Numbered from the stretch's first letter, positions 27,565 through 35,630 are shown. The stretch is 64,000 nucleotides of DNA from Pontixanthobacter sp. CEM42 (GCF_017812015.1 NZ_JADQTN010000002.1:124001-188000); one strand, 5' to 3'. Translations and numbers: made by a program. The notes: a model not told the origin generated them from the letters alone.

Positions 27565-28131
27565 ATGCGCAAACCCACCAGCGTTTCCACACTCGACACT
27601 TTGGGCCGTGTGCGGCTGTCGAAGCACTTCTTTATGCGCGATATGCTGCATTCGGAGATTGCCCAGATACACGGGCTGGCGAATACTCCCGATGATCCCG
27701 ATCTGGCTATCGAGACGGGCACACGGCTGTGCGAGGATTTGCTTGAGCCGATTCAGGAACGCTGGGGCCGGATCACGATCCGCAGCGCGTATCGCAGCTG
27801 CGAGGTCAACGCGCTCGGCAACCGGATGCAGGCGGAGGGTAAGGCAGGCTATAATTGCGCCAGCAACGAGTCGAACTATGCGGGCCATATCTGGGATCGG
27901 CTCGACGCGAACGGCCACAAAGGCGCAATGGCCTGCATCGTCATCCCCGCCTTCGCAGACGCACATCCGAACGAAGGCGATTGGCAAATTCTGGCGCGCT
28001 GGATCCGCGACAATCTGGAATTCGGCCAGCTCTATTTTTATCCGAAACTATGGGCCGTGAATGTCGGCTGGCACGAAAAGCCGGAGCGGCGGGTGGATAG
28101 TTATGCGGCGCCTAAAGGGCGCTGGGTGTAA
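27565..28131 (+). CDS. Peptidase M15-like protein
   Basis: A 188-residue protein resembling D-Ala-D-Ala carboxypeptidase-like (M15) proteins. LSKHFFMRDMLHSEIA at the N-terminus and TIRSAYRSCEVNALGN (71-86) are typical, and a GHIWD-to-ACIVIP region (107-128) follows. In classical M15 enzymes a His-x6-Asp pair binds zinc. Here His118 is followed by Cys124 near the expected Asp position, and I see no canonical pair, so activity is uncertain. No signal peptide is present. AGGAG lies 9 bases before the ATG. Confidence 0.65.
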   Translation: MRKPTSVSTLDTLGRVRLSKHFFMRDMLHSEIAQIHGLANTPDDPDLAIETGTRLCEDLLEPIQERWGRITIRSAYRSCEVNALGNRMQAEGKAGYNCASNESNYAGHIWDRLDANGHKGAMACIVIPAFADAHPNEGDWQILARWIRDNLEFGQLYFYPKLWAVNVGWHEKPERRVDSYAAPKGRWV

Positions 28132-28149
28132 CGGTACATCACCTAGACT

Positions 28150-29715
28150 TCAGTTGGGATCACTAGCCGTTATCCATGTCAACCGAACTTGATAGCCCAT
28201 ACGGCGAAGGTTCTTTGCTAACCCTGCCATGCCCACTTTAGAGAGAAAGGGAAAATAGCTTTTCCCTTCATCCATAATCGCTACAACTACTTTGTAGTCC
28301 TCAGTGGTCGGCCTAGCTTCAGGTATGAGCTCATCCATATCAGGATGAGCTTCTCTCATTTGTTCTCTCAGCAAAGGGTATTCGAGAAAGGCCTCAGCAG
28401 ACACAAAGGCTTGCTGAAATACGTGACTCAGCGTTGAAGAAGAAGTCCGTTTCTTGACGTGGATGATATGTTTGTCATCGGAAAGTAGGTCGCAAAATTC
28501 GATCCTGCCTCGCTCGCCTTTGAAGGTCACAAGATCCTTATCATAGTAGTGTAAGCCGTCGTCGTCGATTGCTGCACTGGTGTTGTAATCGCCCTCGGTC
28601 GTCCCGAATGCGTAGTCAGGCAGAGGCCATTCGCAGTCTGGAATAGCGGCAACTTGCTGATTGATCGACGCTACGTAGTCGCCAGCAACTTGGTACCACT
28701 GGCCAGCCGTTAAGACGTACTTTTCCTCGTCCAGATCAATCTCAGCAGAAAGGCATTTATAGACAGTCCATCTGTCGAAGTAATCTTCTGAATTTTCGGT
28801 TTGAATTTTGACCTTGTCTGAACGCATTTGATCGAGACTGACTGAGTTCCGAACTTGAAGGTAGTTGGACACAGACAAACTGATGAAGGGCCCTCGTCGG
28901 CCTTGCCCGGTAAATTTGATTGTTTCGAGCGACCCATTTTCAAAAATCTCAGGCGGTGCCAAGTGCACTAAGTCTGTTTCGCCAGAGTTAATGGTATTCA
29001 CCAGCTCTTCGTCGAGTAGTGCTTTCACGCTCGTGTCTCTCACAGGAATAATATTCCCGCACCACTCGGCAATCTCTGGTGGTAAATCAGCGTAATAAGC
29101 GTCAAGTATCTCAGTCAACTTGGATCCGAGACTATTGAAGTCAACCTCGGTCGTCAGTTTAAAAGCGTCAGCACCACTCATCGTCGACCCGAAGGAAGCG
29201 TCCTCCGCCAATGTTGATATCGCATTCAGAATCGAGTTGTGCGCGTCGAAGCCAAATCCGAAGATCCCTGTCGGTCGGCTACTTTGTGTTCTGGACACAA
29301 GAGTGCCTTCTTCCGGCCTTCTGAAGTCGACGCTGCGAAGTGCCCGCTCGCCAGATTTCGCCAAAGCTACCCGCATTCCAAAATGCGGTTCAAATTTGTC
29401 AATATCTAACGAGAAATACCCACCGCCAAAGCAGAGCGCTAACCACCTAACATTTTCCAGATTGCTCGTAGTCGCGCGGCAAAATAATACACCCGCCGGG
29501 GCTTCACCACGCAAACTATTCAATTCTAATTGCACTGGCTGAGGAAAGAACTTCCGCCATTTTGGCCGATTAGAATAGGCTCTGCCAGCGAAAAAACGAA
29601 AGTTCTCTCCCGGCACTTGTATTTCGGCCAATGAAGAATTCGTTTTCATTGCCTCTAGGGGATCTAGAATCTCTTCCTTGAGGATACGCAAATTCAAAGT
29701 TCGACGATCTGACAT
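28150..29715 (-). CDS. TIGR04141/DUF6119 family sporadically distributed protein
   Basis: A 521-residue soluble protein. The C-terminal half matches what I recall of the TIGR04141/DUF6119 family: FDRWTVYKCL, KYVLTAGQWYQV, DYNTSAA, IEFCDLLSDDKHIIHVKKR and SSTLSHVFQQAFVSAE. The function is unknown. The family appears patchily across bacteria and archaea, which suggests horizontal transfer and a possible defence or mobile-element role. This gene is visibly AT-richer than its neighbours and has a different codon style (for example 25 G+C of 60 at 28441-28500). It sits alone between the M15-like gene and nrdB, without integrase, toxin or restriction partner. A TTAA-N7-TTAA box lies just upstream. 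Confidence 0.7.
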   Translation of the reverse strand: MSDRRTLNLRILKEEILDPLEAMKTNSSLAEIQVPGENFRFFAGRAYSNRPKWRKFFPQPVQLELNSLRGEAPAGVLFCRATTSNLENVRWLALCFGGGYFSLDIDKFEPHFGMRVALAKSGERALRSVDFRRPEEGTLVSRTQSSRPTGIFGFGFDAHNSILNAISTLAEDASFGSTMSGADAFKLTTEVDFNSLGSKLTEILDAYYADLPPEIAEWCGNIIPVRDTSVKALLDEELVNTINSGETDLVHLAPPEIFENGSLETIKFTGQGRRGPFISLSVSNYLQVRNSVSLDQMRSDKVKIQTENSEDYFDRWTVYKCLSAEIDLDEEKYVLTAGQWYQVAGDYVASINQQVAAIPDCEWPLPDYAFGTTEGDYNTSAAIDDDGLHYYDKDLVTFKGERGRIEFCDLLSDDKHIIHVKKRTSSSTLSHVFQQAFVSAEAFLEYPLLREQMREAHPDMDELIPEARPTTEDYKVVVAIMDEGKSYFPFLSKVGMAGLAKNLRRMGYQVRLTWITASDPN

Positions 29716-29724
29716 TCATCGAAC

Positions 29725-29739
29725 TTAACAGATATTTAA
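29725..29739 (-). promoter_or_regulatory. CtrA-type box TTAA-N7-TTAA before the TIGR04141 gene
   Basis: TTAA at 29725-29728 and TTAA at 29736-29739 are spaced by 7 bases, the full CtrA consensus spacing known in alphaproteobacteria. It lies 10-24 bases upstream of the start codon in an AT-rich stretch, so chance occurrence is possible. Confidence 0.35.
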
Positions 29740-29764
29740 ATAATAACAAAACTATGCGCCCGAA

Positions 29765-30829
29765 TCACTCCGCCGCAACAGGCTCCCCGCCTTCTCCGCC
29801 GAACATATCGGGGCCGTCATCCTCGGTGCTGTCTTCCTCGTTCGCGGCTTTCGCTTTCTTGCGGTTGTCGAAGCTGCTCCACACGTCTTGCCAATTGCCC
29901 TTGGTTGCGCCTTTCGAATATTCGGTCGCGCGAGTTTCGAAGAAGTTGGCGTGCTCCACACCGTTGAGCAGCGGGGCGAGCCATGGGAGGGGGTGATCCT
30001 CGACCATGTAAATCTCCGGCAGGCCCAGCTGGCTAAGGCGCCAGTCGGCGATGTAGCGGATATATTTCTTGATTTCCTTCGCGGTCATGCCGGGAACGGG
30101 GCCGTCCTCGAACGCCAGATCGATAAAGGCGTCTTCCAGACGGACGACTTTCTGGCAGCAATCGATGATGTCTTCCTTGACCGCTTTGGTCAGGCAGCCG
30201 CGCTCTTCATTGAACGCGTGGAACATACGGATGATGCCTTCGCAGTGGAGGCTTTCATCGCGGACCGACCAGCTGACGATTTGGCCCATGCCCTTCATCT
30301 TGTTGAAGCGCGGGAAGTTCATCAGCATCGCGAAGCTGGCGAACAGTTGCAGTCCTTCGGTAAAGCCTCCGAACATGGCGAGCGTGCGGGCGATATCTTC
30401 GTCATTATCGACGCCGAAATCCTGCATGTAATCATGCTTCGCCTTCATCTCCTCATATTCGAGGAACATGCCATATTCGCTTTCGGGCATGCCGATTGTG
30501 TCGAGCAAATGCGAGTATGCCGCAATGTGCACGGTTTCCATATTGGAGAACGCGGCGAGCATCATTTTGACTTCGGTCGGTTTGAACACGCGGCCATATT
30601 TATCGTGGTAGCAATCCTGCACCTCGACATCGGCCTGAGTGAAGAAGCGGAAGATCTGGGTGAGCAGATTCCGCTCGTGATCGGTCAGGTTCTGCGCCCA
30701 GTCGCGGCAGTCCTCCCCCAGCGGAACTTCTTCCGGCATCCAGTGGATTTGCTGTTGGCGTTTCCAGAAATCATAGGCCCATGGATATTCAAAGGGCTTG
30801 TAGGTCTTTCTGGCTTCGAGCAACGACAT
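29765..30829 (-). CDS. nrdB: Ribonucleoside-diphosphate reductase small (radical) subunit
   Basis: Houses the diiron-tyrosyl cofactor of class I ribonucleotide reductase. Of 354 residues, METVHIAAYSHLL (97-109) supplies ligands Glu98 and His101 and the radical Tyr105. RDESLHCEG further on supplies the second Glu and His pair. The C-terminal 30 residues are acidic and Gly-rich (DDGPDMFGGEGGEP). ATG 30829 has AAGGA 7 bases upstream; a longer frame to 30895 would run through the GANTC/palindrome promoter region. The partner nrdA is about 2.7 kb upstream on the same strand with five genes between, so the two are separately transcribed. Confidence 0.96.
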   Translation of the reverse strand: MSLLEARKTYKPFEYPWAYDFWKRQQQIHWMPEEVPLGEDCRDWAQNLTDHERNLLTQIFRFFTQADVEVQDCYHDKYGRVFKPTEVKMMLAAFSNMETVHIAAYSHLLDTIGMPESEYGMFLEYEEMKAKHDYMQDFGVDNDEDIARTLAMFGGFTEGLQLFASFAMLMNFPRFNKMKGMGQIVSWSVRDESLHCEGIIRMFHAFNEERGCLTKAVKEDIIDCCQKVVRLEDAFIDLAFEDGPVPGMTAKEIKKYIRYIADWRLSQLGLPEIYMVEDHPLPWLAPLLNGVEHANFFETRATEYSKGATKGNWQDVWSSFDNRKKAKAANEEDSTEDDGPDMFGGEGGEPVAAE

Positions 30830-30869
30830 GTTGTGGTCCTTCACATTTTGATCAGCGTGCGACCATACA

Positions 30870-30968
30870 GAATCAGACTCGCATTGCGAGTGCAAGCGTG
30901 AAGTTTATTTCGCAAAAATTGGGGAGAGTTTTTGCTTGCATTGCAGCGGATGCAAGTGCGCGTGATTC
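30870..30968 (-). promoter_or_regulatory. nrdB promoter region: paired GANTC sites and two palindromes
   Basis: GAATC (30870-30874) and GACTC (30876-30880) are adjacent CcrM-type sites 41-51 bases before the nrdB start; a third, GATTC, is at 30964-30968. ACTCGCA-T-TGCGAGT (30877-30891) is a perfect 7-1-7 palindrome overlapping one site. CTTGCAT-N8-ATGCAAG (30935-30956) is a second inverted repeat, centred about 61 bases further upstream. GTGAA followed by ATTTCGC (30898-30913) recurs upstream of nrdA. Confidence 0.5.
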
Positions 30969-30990
30969 TCGAGAGAGGATTTGCGGACGG

Positions 30991-31161
30991 CTAGGTCAAT
31001 TTCTCGAACAGCACCCATACGACATAGGCTGCGCCGGCATAGGCCAGCAGGCCGAACTCACGCCCGATCTTCTTCCGCTTGCGCCCGACTCCGCCCCAAA
31101 AGACATAGCCGAGAATAAGCAGCGCCAAGGCCGCGCAGGTCAGGAAGATAATTTCGATCAT
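30991..31161 (-). CDS. Small membrane protein (56 residues)
   Basis: Starts at ATG 31161. One hydrophobic segment of about 20 residues (IEIIFLTCAALALLILGYVFW) is followed by the basic stretch GRKRKKIGRE and a second moderately hydrophobic segment (LLAYAGAAYVVWVLF). It lies 19 bases after the small lipoprotein gene and shares its strand and likely transcript. Function unknown. The two-helix plus basic-loop pattern supports a real gene. Confidence 0.6.
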   Translation of the reverse strand: MIEIIFLTCAALALLILGYVFWGGVGRKRKKIGREFGLLAYAGAAYVVWVLFEKLT

Positions 31162-31180
31162 GCCGCTCTATCGAAGGCCC

Positions 31181-31483
31181 TTAGCTGCGGCTTTTCTTAG
31201 ATCCGAAGAATGATCCGCCGCCGAGTACCGTTACGCCGAGGAAGAACCCGAAATCATACCAGCCGCCGCGATTGGGCACGGCGTAGACTGCAATGTCAGG
31301 GTTGAAGAGCGAACCGATGAAGGACCACGGGAAGATAAAGCCGTGCCACAGGCCCCACCAGAAACCGGGGCTTCCCGCTTCTTTTGCAACGCCCGCGTCA
31401 ATTTGCGAGGCGCAGCCCGCCAAAAACAGGGGCAGCGCGAGGATCAATCCGGTCGCGATGAGAATGCTGTATTTTCTGTCCAT
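31181..31483 (-). CDS. Small lipoprotein with C-terminal hydrophobic segment
   Basis: 100 residues. The signal peptide ends in lipobox LAGC (Cys24). The mature part is rich in Trp, Phe and Gly (GFWWGLWHGFIFPWSFIGSLF) and ends with a glycine-rich hydrophobic segment and KKSRS. ATG 31483 is preceded by GGAGG with 8-base spacing, a strong ribosome binding site. It follows the GntP-type permease by 19 bases. No function is known to me. Confidence 0.7.
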   Translation of the reverse strand: MDRKYSILIATGLILALPLFLAGCASQIDAGVAKEAGSPGFWWGLWHGFIFPWSFIGSLFNPDIAVYAVPNRGGWYDFGFFLGVTVLGGGSFFGSKKSRS

Positions 31484-31502
31484 GGCCGTTTCCTCCGTAG
31501 CG

Positions 31503-32861
31503 CTAGATAATCATCGCCAGACCCAGCGTTAGCAAGGTCGCCACGACCGGCACAATCACCGTTACCACACCGATATCCTTATAGGCCTGCTTATGCGTTT
31601 GCTGCGTGATCTGCAGCAACACAATCACTGCCCCGCAATGTGGCAACGAGTCGAACCCTCCACTGGCCATGGCAACCAACCGGTGCAATTCCTGCGCCGA
31701 AACGCCCAACGCCAGATAGGAATCGGCGAAGGTCGCCATGAATATCTGCAAGCCGCCCGAGGATGATCCGGTGATGCCCGAAATCGTACTGGCGGCTGCA
31801 AACATCGACACCAGCGGCGGCAAGTCGGCTCCGACAATTGCCTGAGTAAATGCGGCAAACCCTTCGGTTTGCGCCACCACGCCACCGAACCCGATCACGG
31901 CCGATGTGGCGAGCAGCGGGATGATCGCATCCTGCGTCCCGATGCCCATCAGGCGGATCGCGTTACGGCGCGCCGTCGCGAAGATCAGGACGGCGACGAC
32001 GCTCGCCAACGCCAGCGCGATGGATGGCCACAGAATCGGCTGACTGCTGGCAAAGGCAATCCACGGCGTGTCTGCACTTGCTCCCGCGATTGTCGCCAGA
32101 CGCGGTGAAAGAATTGTTCCGATCACCAGCACCAGCGGGACCAGAGCAAGCCCCCAATGCGGCACATCTTTGGCGATGCTTTCCATGCTCGGGATCGAGT
32201 CATTGGGCCCCGCGACAAAGCCCTCACCATTGGCCTTAGCTATGCGGCGCTCGCGCTCGAGATAGGCCATGCCGAGGATGAACATCATCGCACCACCAAA
32301 GATGCCGAGCAGCGGCGCGGCAAACAGATCAGTGCCCAGCTTTAATGTCGGAATAACATTATGGATCGATGGCGTTCCGGGCAGTGCGGTCAGCGTGAAG
32401 GTCCCCGCACCCAGAGCAATCGCACCACAGAACAATCGCTTGGGTAAATCAGCCGCTTGGAACAGCCGCAAGCCCAGCGGATACATCGCGAAGATCACTA
32501 CGAATACCACGACGCCGCCATAGGTGAGGAGCGCGCCCGACAGCACTGTGATCCACAGCGCTCGCTGCGCGCCCAGCGCATTGACCAACGCCATCGCGAT
32601 GCTGGTTGCGGCGTGGCTCTCGCTCATGATCTTTCCGAACATCGCTCCCGCGGCAAACAGCAGAAAGAACCGCCCGGCAAAAGTGAATGCGCCCAGATCG
32701 CCGAACAGGAATGTCTGGTTGATACTATCCGCGAAGGGCAGTCCGTTGGTCGCGATCACAATCAGCGCACAAATGACCGATGCGAAGATGATATTCACAT
32801 CGCGCAGAGCAAGGAAGATGAGCAGGCCCATTCCAAGAAATAGGCCAAGAATTCCGATCAT
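31503..32861 (-). CDS. GntP family permease
   Basis: A 452-residue inner-membrane transporter with about 12 hydrophobic segments. The layout (repeated Gly-rich helices, TALPGTPSIHNVIPT near residues 157-171, GITGSSSGGLQIFM and SGGFDSLPHCGAVI late) is that of the GntP gluconate:proton symporter family and related organic-acid transporters. The substrate is not determined. The intervening NGEGFVAGP loop is cytoplasmic by prediction. Small membrane and lipoprotein genes on both sides share its strand. Confidence 0.8.
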   Translation of the reverse strand: MIGILGLFLGMGLLIFLALRDVNIIFASVICALIVIATNGLPFADSINQTFLFGDLGAFTFAGRFFLLFAAGAMFGKIMSESHAATSIAMALVNALGAQRALWITVLSGALLTYGGVVVFVVIFAMYPLGLRLFQAADLPKRLFCGAIALGAGTFTLTALPGTPSIHNVIPTLKLGTDLFAAPLLGIFGGAMMFILGMAYLERERRIAKANGEGFVAGPNDSIPSMESIAKDVPHWGLALVPLVLVIGTILSPRLATIAGASADTPWIAFASSQPILWPSIALALASVVAVLIFATARRNAIRLMGIGTQDAIIPLLATSAVIGFGGVVAQTEGFAAFTQAIVGADLPPLVSMFAAASTISGITGSSSGGLQIFMATFADSYLALGVSAQELHRLVAMASGGFDSLPHCGAVIVLLQITQQTHKQAYKDIGVVTVIVPVVATLLTLGLAMII

Positions 32862-32929
32862 GCGTTAGCTCCCCCGCCTAGCGCAGAATGGCTAGTGGTC
32901 GTTGTTAGACATGAAGATTGGTGCGCTGC

Positions 32930-32951
32930 CAAGTGGAGTATGTCCCACTTG
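32930..32951 (-). terminator. Stem-loop between a small membrane protein gene and the permease gene
   Basis: 7-bp arms CAAGTGG and CCACTTG around an 8-base loop, with an outer ATTGG/CCAAT pair on the flanks. It lies 18 bases after the stop of the 59-residue gene (minus strand) and may separate its transcript from the permease. Confidence 0.4.
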
Positions 32952-32968
32952 CCAATTGTTCGCGCAGA

Positions 32969-33148
32969 TCAGCCGCCGCCAAAACCGAGAAAGCCGATCA
33001 GCACAAACAGTACCGCCGCGACGATAAACAGGATCGCGGTCACGCGGCCTAGCTTCGGATCGACCAATTGCGGCATCCGTAAGAACGCCACGGCTATCGA
33101 GGCGAAGGTGATCGCCAGCAGTACAAACAGGCCGCTTAGAATAGTCAT
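32969..33148 (-). CDS. Small membrane protein (59 residues)
   Basis: ATG 33148, with GGGGAAG about 6 bases upstream. Two hydrophobic helices (TILSGLFVLLAITFASIAVAF and AILFIVAAVLFVLIGFLGF) flank a short charged turn (RMPQLVDPKLGRVT), and the protein ends in GGG. This hairpin topology strongly suggests a real membrane peptide. I do not know the function. It precedes the GntP-type permease by 107 bases, with a stem-loop between. Confidence 0.65.
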   Translation of the reverse strand: MTILSGLFVLLAITFASIAVAFLRMPQLVDPKLGRVTAILFIVAAVLFVLIGFLGFGGG

Positions 33149-33221
33149 ATCTTACTTCCCCTCTTAGCTTTGGATTACTGCCAGCGCCCAAGTGTGAGCG
33201 CAATGCCAATGGACGGAATTG

Positions 33222-33542
33222 TCAGCTCTTTGGTTGCGTACTCTTTCCATTTCGACCCAATTTGCGATTCAGATAAACCCGCATTCCCCAAAAAGGGAGT
33301 ATCCACCACGCAAGATAGAACCAACCGCTGGGTCCGGCCTTCAGCGAGCAGAAAGGCAATTCAATCAGACTGCTTCGGTAAGTTCGCAAGTCAAGACATG
33401 CGGAGTTCACTCCCAAAACAGAAGCAAGCATGAAAGTTGCGAAAAACCAGAGGACCAACAATGCAACGAAAGCAAAAAGGCCGAGCCACGTGACATGAAG
33501 TGTCGGTGTTTCGGCCTTTTCGGAGGGGTCGTTCTCGCTCAC
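33222..33542 (-). CDS. Small membrane protein, two predicted helices
   Basis: 106 residues from GTG 33542, with AAGG about 8 bases upstream. Hydrophilic N-terminus (SENDPSEKAETPT), a hydrophobic segment at about 18-44 (WLGLFAFVALLVLWFFATFMLASVLGV), a middle with Cys residues, and a second segment SGWFYLAWWILPFWGMRVY. The C-terminus is basic. It lies 24 bases downstream of the nrdA stop on the same strand. No family recognised. Confidence 0.55.
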   Translation of the reverse strand: MSENDPSEKAETPTLHVTWLGLFAFVALLVLWFFATFMLASVLGVNSACLDLRTYRSSLIELPFCSLKAGPSGWFYLAWWILPFWGMRVYLNRKLGRNGKSTQPKS

Positions 33543-33566
33543 TCGCGAAACCTTAGCGGCTGCAGA

Positions 33567-35630
33567 TTACTGGCAGCTCAGGCATTCCTCATAATCGGTC
33601 TGCTGCTCGCCAAGCTCGGCCTTCAGTTCGATCTCTGGAGCATCGGCGGTGTTATCCGCCTCTACACCGCCGGCAAAACCAGCGCGTTGGATCGATTTGG
33701 ACCGGAGATAATAGAGCGACTTGATGCCTTTCTCCCATGCTTGGAAGTGGAGCATCATCAGGTCCCATTTATCGACGTCAGCCGGAATAAACAGGTTGAG
33801 GCTCTGCGCTTGATCGATGAATGGCGCGCGATCTGCGGCATATTCGAGCAAATACCGCTGATCGACTTCGAAGCTGGTCTTGAAGGTGGCTTTTTCCTCG
33901 TCGCTGAGGAAGTCGAGATGCTGGACGCTGCCGCCATTTTCGAGAATCGAGTTCCACACATTGGTGGAATCCTTGCTCTTCTCGCGCAGCACTTTCTCAA
34001 GATACGGGTTCTTCACGATGAAGCTGCCCGACAGGGTTTTGTGCGTGTAGATGTTGGCCGGGATCGGTTCGATACAGGCGCTGGTTCCACCGCAAATGAT
34101 CGAGATCGATGCAGTCGGCGCAATCGCCATTTTGCAGCTGAAACGCTCCATCGCGCCCATTTCTTCAGCATCGGGGCACGGGCCGCGTTCTTTAGCGAGC
34201 ATCATGCTGGCTTCTTCGGCTTTGCCGCTGATGTGCTTGAACATTTTCAGGTTCCAAACTTTCGCCATGGAGCCTTCAAGCGGCAGGTTCTTCTGCTGGA
34301 GGAAAGAGTGGAAGCCCATGACACCCAGGCCAACCGAACGCTCACGCATGGCCGAATATTTGGCGCGGGCCATTTCTTCAGGCGCACGGTCGATATAGTC
34401 CTGCAGGACATTGTCGAGCATCCGCATCACGTCTTCGACGAAGTCTTTTTCGCCATTCCACTCATCCCATTTTTCAAGGTTGAGCGAGGACAGACAGCAG
34501 ACTGCTGTACGGTCATTGCCGAGATGGTCGATGCCCGTTGGCAGCGTGATTTCGCTGCACAGGTTCGATGTCGACACTTTCAGGCCCAGCTCGCGGTGGT
34601 GCTTCGGCATCATCCGGTTCACCGTGTCGTTGAACACGATGTAGGGTTCACCCGTTGCGAGGCGGGTTTCAACCAGCTTCTGGAACAGCGAACGCGCATC
34701 GACTTCGCCGCGCACTTCGCCGGTCTTGGGAGAGAGCAGTTCGAACTTCTCGCCCGCACGAACTGCTTCCATGAATTTGTCGGTCAGCAGAACGCCGTGG
34801 TGCAGATTGAGCGCTTTACGGTTGAAGTCGCCCGAAGGCTTACGGATTTCGAGGAATTCCTCGATCTCGGGGTGCGAGATATCAAGATAGCATGCCGCCG
34901 AGCCGCGCCGCAGCGAGCCTTGCGAAATTGCCAGTGTCAGGCTGTCCATCACGCGTACGAAGGGAATGATACCGCTAGTTTTGCCGTTCAGGCCAACCGG
35001 TTCACCAATACCGCGAACATTGCCCCAATAGGTACCGATGCCGCCACCTTTGGACGCAAGCCACACGTTCTCATTCCATGTGCCGACAATGCCATCGAGG
35101 CTGTCAGACACGGAATTCAGATAGCAGGAAATCGGCAGGCCGCGTGATGTGCCGCCATTCGAAAGTACAGGCGTCGCAGGCATGAACCACAGACGGCTGA
35201 TGTAATCATACAGACGCTGGGCGTGCTCCTGATCATCGGCATAGGCGTCTGCAACGCGCGCAAACAGATCCTGGAAACTTTCACCGGGCAGCAAATAGCG
35301 ATCGATCAGCGTTTCTTTGCCGAACTCGGTCAGCAGTTCATCACGGCTTTCATCAGTGACAACTGTAAAGCGGCGGTCGTTGACCTTCTTGCTGTCATCG
35401 ACAGGGGCAGCGGCGGCCTTCATCGCCTCGGTCAGCGCTTCGCCGGCCTTTTCGGCCACAAGCTCTTCCGAACCCGCATCTGTCTTGTCCATTGTCACTG
35501 CTGCTTTCGCCTTTGCTTGCTCTCGCGCCTTTTGGGGCTTCTTGGCGGGTGCGCTGTCGTCACGGGTGAGAGTATTTCCAGCTTCTTGCTCAAGACCCAT
35601 GGCCGCGTCGTCCCCAGTTCTAAATTCCAT
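33567..35630 (-). CDS. nrdA: Ribonucleoside-diphosphate reductase large (catalytic) subunit
   Basis: Reduces ribonucleotides to deoxyribonucleotides with the NrdB radical. 687 residues: the conserved barrel shows LPISCYLNS and TAVCCLSS (redox Cys pair), STSNLCSEI (radical Cys) and a C-terminal CLSC pair that receives electrons from thioredoxin. The N-terminus lacks the ATP-cone (no VIKRDG-type motif). It has instead a low-complexity Lys/Ala/Glu segment (about residues 28-80), so dATP inhibition through the cone is not expected. ATG 35630 was chosen as the first start after a run of low-quality codons in the open frame; GGA lies about 8 bases upstream. Upstream lies a GANTC-rich region. Confidence 0.95.
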   Translation of the reverse strand: MEFRTGDDAAMGLEQEAGNTLTRDDSAPAKKPQKAREQAKAKAAVTMDKTDAGSEELVAEKAGEALTEAMKAAAAPVDDSKKVNDRRFTVVTDESRDELLTEFGKETLIDRYLLPGESFQDLFARVADAYADDQEHAQRLYDYISRLWFMPATPVLSNGGTSRGLPISCYLNSVSDSLDGIVGTWNENVWLASKGGGIGTYWGNVRGIGEPVGLNGKTSGIIPFVRVMDSLTLAISQGSLRRGSAACYLDISHPEIEEFLEIRKPSGDFNRKALNLHHGVLLTDKFMEAVRAGEKFELLSPKTGEVRGEVDARSLFQKLVETRLATGEPYIVFNDTVNRMMPKHHRELGLKVSTSNLCSEITLPTGIDHLGNDRTAVCCLSSLNLEKWDEWNGEKDFVEDVMRMLDNVLQDYIDRAPEEMARAKYSAMRERSVGLGVMGFHSFLQQKNLPLEGSMAKVWNLKMFKHISGKAEEASMMLAKERGPCPDAEEMGAMERFSCKMAIAPTASISIICGGTSACIEPIPANIYTHKTLSGSFIVKNPYLEKVLREKSKDSTNVWNSILENGGSVQHLDFLSDEEKATFKTSFEVDQRYLLEYAADRAPFIDQAQSLNLFIPADVDKWDLMMLHFQAWEKGIKSLYYLRSKSIQRAGFAGGVEADNTADAPEIELKAELGEQQTDYEECLSCQ

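Noticed and set aside
27484-27987. Upstream extension of the SnoaL-like gene frame on the minus strand
   Set aside because: It runs through the divergent M15-like gene; the ATG at 27483 with GGAGAA and a signal peptide is clearly the start.
30830-30990. NrdR boxes upstream of nrdB
   Set aside because: The palindromes do not match the ACACTATATATAGTGT-type consensus or its 31-32 bp pairing.
33219-35147. Open frame of about 640 codons on the plus strand opposite nrdA
   Set aside because: Antisense shadow of nrdA; His/Phe/Arg-rich translation without domain or signal.
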